Shown here: piece after piece, positions 53,676 through 64,000 of the stretch
Numbering within the stretch: the first letter of the stretch is position 1
How the letters are laid out: the number at the start of each line of letters is the position of its first letter
Source: Bombus terrestris
Lineage: Eukaryota > Arthropoda > Insecta > Hymenoptera > Apidae
NCBI RefSeq assembly: GCF_910591885.1
Contig: NC_063271.1
Location: 18,801,334-18,865,333, forward strand
Direction of reading: 5' to 3'
Length of the DNA: 64,000 nt
Position numbers and translations under genes: made by a program
The notes under the pieces: generated by a model
The model's input: only the letters and a program-made list of their open reading frames with translations
The model's database searches: none
What the model was told of the DNA's origin: nothing

Positions 53676-56534
53676 CATTAATATAATTATTATAATTAAT
53701 ACTAATATTATCATTTTATTGTAATTACTACTACTAATCTCTCACGCTCTTGCTCTACGGCTTCTGTTCAAGTGATATGATTCTTTGACTTTTTGATTCT
53801 TTTCCATATAATACTGATTTGATCAAGAGCATTTGAACTTTTTTTCAAACTTGAACAACATAACGCACTTATTGTATCAAGCACAATTTTTTAGTGGTTT
53901 CTTTCTGCCACCTATGTACATGTTTCATTAATTTAAATGCGTACTTAACGGTACTTGTTAAACAAAGGAGTCTTGATTCAAAGCAAACAGCCTCCTACAA
54001 TGATATAGCTAATGAAACTAATTTCTCACCACGATGATGATTAATTATTATCAACAACAATATTCTTAAGAAAATTCAAATAAGAACAAAAATTAGGAAA
54101 TACATATTTTCCATAAAATTTTCAATCACTTCAACCGAACATATCAAACTGATGAAATACATTAAAATGAATGTAGTCGATGCAATGAAAACGACAATTC
54201 CTTAGTTACATTCTTTATAATAGAATTTTTTGTTAAATAACTACGTAATATATTATGTCATTAAACATGACATTATTGCTAAAACGATCCTTCTCTTTTA
54301 TATATAATTGCAGATTAGCAACAAAATTACAGAACTCCCTTATTGCTGCTTACAACACTAATACTATACAATATTCACTTTTAAAAACATGTACTGTTGT
54401 TATGCTAAGAAGTATTGCTTAACAGTTAAGAGAAAAAATATCGCATTCATCTTATTGCCAATGACACATACATCTGAGATATACTAAAACATATTCCCTT
54501 GATTATCAATGTCAACAGTTAGTAAACAGCAATAAAGTGTTATATTTTAATAATTATAATACTATTGCTTCTGCTTCTAGCACGACTAATCGTGACTATA
54601 ATACCACTTGGTCAACAATGAATTGTTATTATTTAGCGAGATGCAAACACATTCATTTGGACCTATATTTAAAAATAGTTTAATAATATATTTAATTTCG
54701 AAAACGAAATTTGTCCGCGAACGAAAATTTCAAATTTATGACTCAAATGATGACCTTATCAGAAAAATTCAATCGAGAGATTTACAATATTTTTGTTAAA
54801 TATATGTTGTAAACATAGACCCCTTTGTTTCGTAGACGAATCACATACAAACACACGAAATCTTTGCGCTATTTTTCTTTTGCTCTTGTCAAGCAACATA
54901 TCTGAATTTAAAATGTAAAATACAAAAATGTGTTTGTGTGTGTTTCATAAATCTGGCTTAGGCAATATCTACCAATTACAACTGATATTAATTCAAAAAC
55001 AAAATACTCGCGAATACCAGGATTCGATTATTCTGTATTATGGAATTAAAAAAAAATATTCATAGAGCTTTAATATGAATTTTACACACTCTTCATCAGT
55101 CACAGCCACTTCGAAACTTTTCTCAGGTAATTTTTAAAAATCATCATTGACTAATGCTAACGGCAAGATAAACCTCAACCTTTATTTTTTTTTTTTTCTT
55201 TTTTTTTTTTAATAGACCGGTATGAAGACACTGGGTGTTTCAACAAAAATGGCACTTTTAATAAATGTTACCTAAACACCGAATCAGACTCTAGCAATTA
55301 CGACACAGTCGAATTTCTTATAAAAAATTGACAAAAGTTTGAAGATTATAATATATATAGTATGAATAATATTTTTTTCGACTTTTCCCAACTAATTTTT
55401 GGCTTTCTTTGGAATTTGAATAAAGTATTGTTTAGAAATAAAAAACGACTTTCATTTTATATACAATAATATGTGAAAACAATACCATTAGAGCAAGTTA
55501 TCATCATCTTAATAAAATTGTTAAATCAGATTCAAAGGTAACATGAAAATCATCAACTCTGAACTGTCTCTTCTTTTCAAATTTTTATCATTGCAAAATA
55601 ACAGCTCTAAAATATTAATCCCAAAATGTTTGTGGCTATTGACTAGCTGCCAAATAATTCATTACCAACCAAAAAAAAAGAAAAAGACACCTGAGAATTC
55701 TTTATATCCAGAAGCTACTGAAAGGAAGTTTTTAAATGCATGTGTATTTAAAGTCACACATATCAAACTCACTCTCACTCGTTTTTATATCTTTTCAGTC
55801 CTTACTATTTTAAATATCTAGGATCTATTTCATATAGATCAGATGCATAGTATGAGAGTCTTACGATTAAAAATTATAAGTCATCGTAAGTATGGGAACT
55901 AGACAAAGATTTACCAAATTATACACTTTAATAGAATTAGATTGACACTCACTAACAGTGTTTGTTTAATTAAGAATTGGTTTAAATGCAGTAGCAACTT
56001 GTTGACAAGATGAGTTCAACGCAGATTGCCACTCCACTCATACCTAACACTAGTACATATTCAAGTCGTTATTCTTTCTTTCGTTTATTACTTACTAACG
56101 AGATTTTAAACGCATATAACGCATTGCTTACACTTAAAAAAGATGGGCGATCAATAAAACTCGTATAAAATTGCTTAAGTTGCACGTGATTGCATGACTA
56201 TTTATATAAATAGGATGAGAATTATTGTTATTTAACTAACTATTCATAAGTTAATAAATGAGTGATGAGCGGCGTATATTTATAGTTTTATACACACAGG
56301 AGCGCAAAGGCAGCTAGACGATCGAACACTTATGGTTTGTTGTTCTTTCATTCTTCCTTTTTTCTTCTTTCCTGTTTTCTTTTCTCTCTCTTTCTTATGT
56401 GCATTCATCCTTTACTCTTTTCAACTTATCTTTTTTTACTATGTTGTCATCATTCACTTTTGCACTCGTTCAAACATTGCGCACGTAAGAATTGAGAAAA
56501 TATGTATACATAAAAATGTGGCTCAGTAGCGATA

Positions 56535-56610
56535 ATAGAAGTAATAGTAATAGTTTAATAGTAATAGTAGTAATAGTGATAGTAGATGTACTAGTAGAAG
56601 TAAAAGTATC
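56535..56610. repeat. AGTAAT/AGTAGA-type triplet repeat
   Basis: This is a run of imperfect trinucleotide units (AGTAATAGT, AGTGATAGTAG) with no reading frame of interest. Confidence 0.75.
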
Positions 56611-57195
56611 AATGATAAATATAGTCAAACATGGTAGTTTCATCTAATCAGAGCACAATGCGTTCTTTTTTCTTGTATTTCGTTTATGGCTAGTTACTAG
56701 AGAAATAGTGAGAAATTGGGTTGAGGCGTGCTGTGAATGTGTGTGTGAGTATGTATGTATATGTGTTTATATGTAGTCCATACGTATCATTGGTAAGACA
56801 CGAGTCAGTACCTAACACAAACCTTTCAAAATGTATTCTAAAAACATAGATAAGAGCATTCTGCGTTATGCTTCTCCCAGTTTTCTCTTTGTACATGACG
56901 CGACATCTTTTTACATAATTAAGAATTACTATCATAAATAAGAACTTGTAAAAAGTATACCTGGTACCGCAAATCGCGAAACTTCTTCGGTTAAAAAATC
57001 GTCATCCTGAATATAAGGGATGTCTACAAAAATCACCGAAAACTTGCATGAGGAGCGATAGCAGTCATCTTTTGAACGGTATTTAGGTTGTATTGCTGTG
57101 GCGGCATCGTAGTAACAGTAGTAGTGACAATGATGGTGACAGTAATTACGGTAATGATGATAATGATAAATTGCTGGATGGTCCACGGCAGGGGA

Positions 57196-60100
57196 TCACT
57201 TGTCAGAATTTGGGCACTCTCCAGGTTGTTTCATTATACTGTAATCTAAGCGGTATTGAGCTGAAATTAAAAATAAGAGAAAAAATATTATTTATCGCAA
57301 AAGACCTATATACATTGCCCATCTTTTATTTGCGTATAATTATAAGCAGTAACATTCTACATAAAAGAGATATATTTCTGAAAATGTATTATATAGTAAT
57401 CGAATTTACAATACGTAATGGAATATGTGAAATTTATTAAATTCAATAAGCATCGCTTTTATTAAGTATAACTTTTAAGTTACCTTTTTTGGTAAGATCT
57501 TCCATGGTTTGATCTTTACAGTCAACTGCAAGATGACTACTACTGCCACAATTATAACACGAAATTTTCGTTGGTGGGACGGCAGCTGGTGCATATGTAA
57601 CAATCGGAGTAGGTGGCATATACGGCGCCTGAACAGGTGTCGCGGCTGCATTCGGTGGAGGTGGTGGTGTTCCTCCTGAGGATGGATGTCCAGGATATTG
57701 ATACATCATTTCACCATTCGGTTGGTACGTGGTCGGATAAGCTGGTCTTGCGTACGGTCCATGTGAGAAGTTAGAATAAATACCACTACTCGGTCTCAAA
57801 GCCGGAAAATGACCATGCGGCAGATACGTGACCTGCGACTGCGAAGGTGGCGTGGGAAAGGAAACGCATTGTGAAAGATTCGGTGGCCCACCGCCGTTCA
57901 CCATTTGATTTTTATGACGCATTACATGTGTCTGATTTCTTCTAGTACGTTGCCTTTCCGGGCCCGATTGTATAGGTTGTTGGGATGCTGGATGTGATAC
58001 TGCACTTGTAGAATGTACCGGTGCAGAACTAAGATGATCAGTAACTGGCGGTGGATTGCTCTCACTGCCGCTCACCCACGGTGCTGCCGGAGGAGTCTCT
58101 GGCGGAGATCTACTACCAGTACTATCAGAACTACTACTCTGTGAACAGTGCCTGCTATTTTCAGGATCTAACCTCAAGGCTTGTAATTGTGTTAAACAAT
58201 ATACGTGTTGAGCATTACACCTAAAATATTTTAACATCGTTAATTCAAAATTCAAAAATCAACTTTGGTAAATGTTAATAATTGTACACTTTCTTTCCTA
58301 CCTTGAATATCGATTTTGTACCCCGGCGACAGGTAATGTAAGACAGGCATAGCATGGTGCATTTTGTGCAGCATACATCGGTGGCGGTGCAGGATACATT
58401 TGTATTTGCGCAGGATCTAATGGTGGCATAGTAGGATATCGCCGTAAATTAGGTGTAGCTGCATGATTATGATGATGATGCATCGCTGGATGCTGTTCCT
58501 GTAATGGCATTGACTTACTGCTTTGATTTCCATTATCATTCAACATCTCCATTCCCGGTATAGCCTGAATAAAAATTTTATGTTATGCATCAATTTTCCT
58601 TCACCGATTAAATGAAAGTTAACAATATATTAATATATATCAAGTATAAATTATTAAGTATTACCTCATTTTCAACTGAATCTACAACTGTATGTGTTGT
58701 GCTGCTAGTACTATCTAATTTTTTATCAGTAGAAATTTGATTTAAGCCGTTAGTAGTTTGACTCTTAACTATACTTCGTAATTGCCCTACTGCATTTTGT
58801 GTTAATCCTATTTCCCTCAAGTCCTCATCACTCATTCTTCGGATCTGCACAATATATCACATATTATTATGTTTATTAATGTACATACATATTCTATTAT
58901 ATATTTATACTAAATACAAAGTAAATTTTATTATGAAATATTTTATGTAATTACAAACTATTTTAAAACTTTACTATCTCACCTCGTCGAGAGAAAAATT
59001 CTGCAAGTTGCCTTTGAGATTTGGCATTTCTTTTCCTAACGTTTCTCGTAAAGAATCACCAGAAATTGAAGATCGCAGTCGTGGTGGTGGAGGTTGTTTT
59101 GATTGAGGTGCTGCCGGAATTAAGGTAGAAGGAGTATTCTCGATGCTATTATGGCGTGAAAAAGTAGTAGAACTGCTGATAGACAAGGGAACAGAGCGTG
59201 ATGGAAGCAATGGAGGTTGACTAGGATGACTTCTGTTCGTACCCAATGTGGGAAGTGGTGGAAGGGAATTGGCATTTGAGCTGCAGATGCTTGTTTGACT
59301 GTTAGAGGCACTCGTTGATGTTAAGGTATTCGAAGTAGACTGAGTCACTTGCGAAGAGGTGCGCGGCATTGTATTATTTCTGCGACCCATTGGGGAATTA
59401 CTGCGACTAGGAGATCGAGACTGGGATGGTGACGATTGACGGCTGACTAAGGGGGAAGGTGGATAAGCCAACATGTCGCCAGTGTGATACATCAGTTGAT
59501 TCCCCATCATAACCTGACCTGTCCATGGTGGCATGTGATTTACTGATGGAAAGCCAAGGTGAAGGTATTGTGTTGCACCACCTGATCCCATTGGCATTTG
59601 TTCTGGAGTTGGCAGGCATAATCCAGGTGGAGGCATGGAAAGACCAGGGGGAACACCAGTTACCATGGTATTATTTCTCATTGTTATTTCTCCTACAGAT
59701 AATGGAAAAAGATATTAATATTTATATATTAGGTCATCCCATAAGTTCGTGCCGACTTTTGTGTATACATTTCATGTGTCGATTTATAAACATACGGCAA
59801 TAAGGGACCAATGCATTTGAAAAATGGGAAGAAGTTGTACAACGAGAGGGGGATTACATTTTTTCATGAAACTGAAAGGTATGTAAACAATCTTAACATA
59901 TATAACCGCTCGAAAAACGGAACGAACTTATGGGATGACCTAATATATTATACATATATGTATGCATATATCATATTATAAACTACCATGATAAGTTTGC
60001 ATTGGTGGTGGAGCCATCATACAACTGCCTTGCATCTCTGTGTCTATTAATCTTTCGTTTGTATTCATACATGGTGCGCAACCCTATTGTTAAAACAGAT

Positions 60101-61815
60101 ATAAATTAACATTTAGTTTAGTATGAAATATTTAGACAATATTTAGAATACTAATTAGATTATAGATTACATAAATAAATAAATGCATTTAATACATAAA
60201 GATTATACATACTTGTGTTTGTTTGTAAGATGAATTTAACTTTGAAAGATTCAGACGAGCTTCTTCTTCTTGAAGCTTTATGTAAATGTTACCGAAGACA
60301 CTTTTCTGCTCATATGTAAATGCTGGATGATTTAAAGCCATTGTATACAATAAGAGCAGTTCTTCAAGTGGTTGATCATCCGGTGTAAAGGTGGTCCCAT
60401 TTAATAGGTTAGAGATTTCTTGGTAGTCAAAATTTGACAAATTCTTGTACAAGATTACAGCACATGCATAATTACAAGAATGCAATAATGCCATATAGAG
60501 CGCAAGTTTCCTTCGTGTGCGTTTATCTGCCACACCTAAGGTTGTTAACTCGGCAAGGTCAGTGGCACTGTTTGCATGATGTTCCGTGTCACGGAGATCA
60601 TTGTAGTCCCGTTTACCAATATCCTCTACACAAGTGCCAAGGTATCGTACTTCAAATGGCAGGCACATGTTTAATAACGTGCACATGACATCGATGCGTT
60701 TATAACTGCACATACAGAAATATATTTTTTTATAATAATGAACTAATCACACATATTTCTTTCTTTATTTGTAATAAAATATTTGTCATGAGCATGAAAT
60801 AGTTTTGAGTAAGTAACTGATATCTTAAAAAATATAAAAATATATTTATGCAATATCAACATAAAAGTATATAGTTAATGAAAATGATTGGATATTGTTA
60901 CAAAATATTATCAAAAATATTAACAAAAATAATTAATTCTGAATAACTTTTCATCTGTGAAAATATATTAATTTTAAATTGTAGTATTTTATAATTTATA
61001 CTGTTTATATTTATACGTGAAATGCTAAAATATATAATTCTTTTAAAACTTTCTCATAAAAATGACAATTATATTATTTGTTAGAAATAATCTAATAAAA
61101 TGATATAATAAATTAATATTATTTATTCAACATTATTATAACTATAATTAACTAAATTATAACTTGTTAAAATTATATCAGAATAACAATTTAATTACAG
61201 CCTATGTGATTATAATTCTTATTAAAGCATACACACAATCTATTATAATGTGGTATTTAATATATAGATTTTTAATAATATGCTTTATAAGATTTTATTA
61301 ACATCCATATTCAACAGGAAAAGTAAGTGATACTACTGTTGATAACAATATGAAATATATGTAGTATTTTATCATTTTACGACAAATATACATAAGAAGA
61401 TTTAATTATTAATTCACTATAATATCTTGAATACACACGAAATTAGAGGAAAACAGTTGCTACCATACTTGGTACTCCTGTATAATAAACAGAAAAGTGA
61501 TATATCGATAATGGGGTAAATTAAACATTAATGAAAATCAATATCCATATAATTTCTTATTTATCAATACATTCATGTTAATTTCTGACATAAAATTAAG
61601 ATGAAATTGCGGAATGTTCTTTTTGGTTAGTTCGAAATTTGGTAAGGATGAAGAGGTCATAGTTAAAAACGAAAAGAAGCGCTATGAATAAAAGAACTAT
61701 AACAATCAATTTCCGAACAAGGAGAATATGGCATTAGTTAAGGAAGAAACTGATAATATTTCTATTACCTGGACAGATTCCCAAACCATGATACCACGTT
61801 CTCCTTACACACCAT
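57196..61815 (-). CDS. ZCCHC14: ZCCHC14/ZCCHC2-type zinc-knuckle protein
   Basis: Eight coding exons on the - strand: 61769-61815, 60213-60705, 59987-60083, 58983-59692, 58665-58844, 58302-58564, 57484-58220 and 57196-57260 (TGA). All phases fit, total 2592 nt, 863 residues. The ATG at 61815 has an in-frame TAG upstream. The N-terminus (ENVVSWFGNLSSYKRIDVMC, then PFEVRYLGTCVEDIGKRDYN) matches the conserved domain of ZCCHC2/ZCCHC14. The middle is Pro/Ser-rich and of low complexity. A segment FSLDEIRRMSDEDLREIGLT resembles the second half of a SAM domain (about residues 445-470). The C-terminus has a CCHC knuckle (CYNCGSSSHLAVDC) and the family tail AQYRLDY. Family knowledge: human ZCCHC14 binds hairpin RNA through SAM and recruits TENT4 poly(A) polymerases; the insect role is inferred. 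A mariner remnant sits in the intron between exons 3 and 4. Confidence 0.9.
57443..57483 (-). other. Alternative C-terminus of the ZCCHC14-type protein by intron retention
   Basis: If the donor at 57483-57482 (AAAAG/GTAACT) is not used, the frame continues after DLTKKG for NLKVILNKSDAY and stops at 57443. The spliced form instead ends AQYRLDYSIMKQPGECPNSD plus K, which matches the vertebrate family tail better. I regard the spliced form as the main one. Confidence 0.45.
59730..59942. mobile_element. Internally deleted mariner element with inverted terminal repeats
   Basis: The left end TTAGGTCATCCCATAAGTTC (from 59729/59730) and the right end GAACTTATGGGATGACCTAA (ending at 59942) are perfect inverted repeats, with TA at both flanks. 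The + strand at 59813-59872 encodes AFEKWEEVVQREGDYIFS followed by TGA, the typical C-terminal end of a mariner transposase. Only about 215 bases remain, so most of the transposase is deleted and the copy is non-autonomous. It lies in an intron of the ZCCHC14-type gene on the opposite strand to that gene. Confidence 0.9.
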
Positions 61816-62340
61816 TGCCAGACAACATTGATACCACTTGGGCTAAAGAAAGCGCCGATGCGGACAGCTTTGGCGCCTCGGATGTTGCTATCAAGTGACA
61901 ATCACGGCGGGGTCTGGTACAATAACGAACCAGTTTCAAAGCGTTCACGAATGTGAAGGACTTGTTAAAATCCAAAGGCGATCAGCCGTAGGGAGCACTT
62001 CAAACGCACAGCGGCGGCAGCAGCAGTACAGCACACTATGAAGTATCCACATTCGCGGCAGCAGGCAGAGGCAGGCACGACCGAATGATCGGTGAAAACG
62101 ACAAGCGTCAACGGACAACTCACACGTTCATCAAAAACCTCGCGTAAACAAGTACACGGTCGTCCCGTTAAAAATAAAATTCCACCTCTGCAATTGTTCC
62201 TACTGCGTACATTAATTCTCACGAGATGTTCCAAGTCGAAAAGTCGAGTCTCGAGATCCGTTCACATGCTCGCGTTAAAAAAGGCATCAGGCACTTGCTG
62301 CTCCAATCTCCGATAAAGAGGCATTTTCATGTAGGTGGCA
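61816..62340 (-). promoter_or_regulatory. Probable 5' UTR/promoter of the ZCCHC14-type gene
   Basis: The first 500 bases upstream of the start codon at 61815 are clearly GC-richer than flanking DNA and contain CpGs and a (GCX)n run (GCGGCGGCAGCAGCAG at about 62010). Short open frames on both strands in it have no recognisable homology. Upstream sequence to 62923 returns to AT-rich DNA with no coding signal and should include the 3' UTR of the SLC17A9-type gene. Confidence 0.45.
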
Positions 62341-62923
62341 ATCGCATATACTTACTAAACATCACATTGGCTACGTTTTTATTCATTGTCAATTAAAAGA
62401 ACATTTTAATATTTGACGTAATATGGTAAAATTTATTTCTGTAAAATATTGTGTAACGATTGATAGAAAATTATCGTTCTAGAAATTATAATCGGTTGTA
62501 CAATATGTTTTGGTATTATACCCCGAAAAATCATACATAGAAATATCATAGATATTGCGTTTAACCATTATTATTAGATTCCTTCATTAGGTATGATTTT
62601 ATATTGAATCAGTGCTAACCTTTTAAATTTATATTATTAATATTTACTATATTTAAAATTTTTATAATTATGATTAATTAAACGTAACATGTATAAGATA
62701 ATATGGAATTTTAAACAAAATCAAATCATCAGTTGACCGATATACATATAAACCATGCACGAATGTTTTTTTGTATTACTACCGAAACTTCTCGTAATAT
62801 TGACACAACTTAATTAATATTATCATTTTATTCGTAGATAATTAAAATTTACACAATTGTACCGAATTTTAAGGATAGGGTATATTCACAATAAACTAAA
62901 AGAACGATAAATTGAATGTCATT
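62341..62923 (-). other. AT-rich spacer and 3' UTR of the SLC17A9-type gene
   Basis: No coding signal was found between the ZCCHC14-type promoter region and the stop codon of the transporter. The two genes are in tandem on the - strand. Confidence 0.45.
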
Positions 62924-64000
62924 TTATATAATTGCTTGACCAGAACCAAATAATAAATATATTATACACCCTAATGCATCTATTATAGCAATGAATATAA
63001 ATACAACAGGCCAGCTGTGCGTTACATGTAACATATATCCAGAAAAGTATACTCCAAGAAATCCTGAAAATGATCTTTTTTACCATCATCTTTCCTATTA
63101 CTGCAATAGTAAATTTATGATTATATATACCAGGTATAGCACCAACGGTGTTCATTAATCCAAATACACTTCCGGAATGTTTTGGTGCAAGATCTGAAGG
63201 ATTTACTGCAATTGCATTATTATGAAAACCTGATCCGCCAATTATAAACGCAAGACAAATTATTGCACTTTGAAAAGTTTCAACTTTTGCTGAAATTGTT
63301 TTAAAATCAATTTCACTATTTAATTTCTTCATACATTATTATGCATACCTACACTTACCTAAAAATAATAAGCTTATAACTTCAGTTAAGAAACATATTG
63401 TTTCGATTATTTTACGTGTTACTGTGATGGAATACCCTGCTTTTATTATCTTCTCAGAAAGTGCTTTACCAAAAAATGTACAAGGCAACATAGACAACCA
63501 TGGCACCATGTTTACAACCCAGCCCTAAATATAACAAAAGAAATATAAACAAAAAGAATTTTTAACATGTTATATAACTAATGGTATAAAATTTTATTGA
63601 ATTATGTATGATCCATTTTGTTTAGAAATTCAATAAAGTAATATGAAACAAAAAATGTTGTGTATTTATTATTTCCTTATAAAACAACAAAAGAAACTTT
63701 TGAGACAACCTAATAATTAATTACCTTTACTTCTGGAAATGTGTCATGAAAATACATTGGCATCCAGGATAGTAATACAAAAAAACAATTATTTTGACAA
63801 GCATGACCTATTACGCATGACCTGAAAATAATAGTTAATATGTGAACTTTATACATCTATAAATTTGTAATCATAATATTTTTATAAATCCATATAACTT
63901 TATATACTTTTTATATTAAGATTTGTGTCAGAAATTGTGTGACTTATGATAACTGAATTCAAATTGATCCCATGCACAATGATTACCAGAATGGAGGTTT
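62924..64000 (-). CDS. SLC17A9: SLC17A9-type (vesicular nucleotide transporter family) MFS transporter, 3' part
   Basis: Exons on the - strand, 5' truncated by the window end: 63987-64000 (partial), 63725-63821, 63359-63524, 63131-63289 and 62924-63063 (TAA). Phases join correctly and give KPPFW then SCVIGHACQNNCFFVLLSW. Landmarks follow the SLC17 order: LLSWMPMYFHDTFPEVK, GWVVNMVPWLSMLPC, FHNNAIAVNPSDLAPKHSG, VFGLMNTVGAIPG and a last helix ending FGSGQAII. These are closest to SLC17A9 (VNUT) in my knowledge of the family, which loads ATP into secretory vesicles or lysosomes using the membrane potential. It covers roughly the last five or six membrane segments. Substrate is inferred; another SLC17 member (anion/phosphate transporter) remains possible. 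One intron carries a mariner-like end. Confidence 0.88.
63589..63712. mobile_element. Mariner-like terminal fragment in an intron of the SLC17A9-type gene
   Basis: Read on the - strand, the sequence begins at 63712 with TTAGGTTGTCTCAAAAGTTT, a typical mariner terminal repeat, adjacent to TA. It is followed by the AT-rich leader expected at a mariner end, with a short internal inverted repeat (TTTATTGAATT and AATTCAATAAA). No opposite terminal repeat or transposase frame is seen, so it is a truncated solo end. Confidence 0.6.

Larger units (their letters stand above)
49761..57195. other. Gene-poor AT-rich region, possibly including a long ZCCHC14-type 3' UTR
   Basis: No coding region is supported across 7.4 kb. 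It contains poly-T/poly-A runs (51296-51320, 53390-53425, 55183-55212), a large (TA)n array at 53511-53675, an AGT/AAT-type triplet tract at 56535-56610 and another at 57100-57172. The part adjoining 57195 should include the 3' UTR of the - strand ZCCHC14-type gene. How far that UTR extends is not visible from sequence. Confidence 0.4.

Noticed and set aside
53342..53686. A 114-codon frame with Tyr/Ile repeats
   Set aside because: It is produced by a TA microsatellite and poly-T, not by coding sequence.

Overview
The window is AT-rich, intron-rich insect nuclear DNA with GT-AG introns, many of them short. The gene set (a centrocortin/CDR2 homologue, SKAR, nervana-type Na,K-ATPase beta subunits, a ZCCHC14-type protein and an SLC17A9-type transporter) together with mariner relics and a TTAA-flanked MITE suggests an aculeate hymenopteran, probably a bee. 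The sequence alone does not fix the species. No prokaryotic, viral or CRISPR features were seen.

Layout. (1) About 2.3-7.9 kb, + strand: a CDR2/centrocortin coiled-coil gene whose first coding exon is not identified, plus a possible alternative terminal exon at 4624-4857. (2) 9.0-11.4 kb, - strand: SKAR/POLDIP3 with seven coding exons, convergent with gene 1. (3) 11.9-49.0 kb: four Na,K-ATPase beta-subunit genes. Two lie on + (a very divergent copy at 11882-13892 and a canonical one at 15476-22453) and two on - (25855-32020 and 42478-49040), so the two pairs point at each other. All have a short cytosolic N-terminus, one transmembrane helix and a six-cysteine ectodomain. Intron positions and phases match across the family, with some introns missing in the - strand pair. 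(4) 49.0-57.2 kb: no gene recognised; a CpG-rich promoter region followed by AT-rich DNA with microsatellites, part of which may be 3' UTR of the next gene. (5) 57.2-61.8 kb, - strand: a ZCCHC14/ZCCHC2-type protein (conserved N-terminal domain, SAM-like segment, C-terminal CCHC zinc knuckle) with eight coding exons and two possible C-termini. (6) 62.9-64.0 kb, - strand: the 3' half of an SLC17A9-type (vesicular nucleotide transporter) gene, continuing past the window end.

Mobile and structural DNA: an internally deleted mariner remnant that keeps the transposase C-terminus inside a ZCCHC14 intron, a second mariner-like end inside an SLC17A9 intron, a fold-back MITE with TTAA duplications at 33.55 kb, several perfect or near-perfect hairpins, a Z-DNA-type alternating tract, and microsatellites.

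The beta-subunit cluster is the main theme. Beta subunits fold, traffic and tune the Na+/K+ pump, so four neighbouring paralogues, one strongly diverged but structurally intact, suggest tissue-specific pump isoforms. The other genes (centrosome, mRNA export/translation, RNA regulation, vesicular transport) look like ordinary conserved neighbours.
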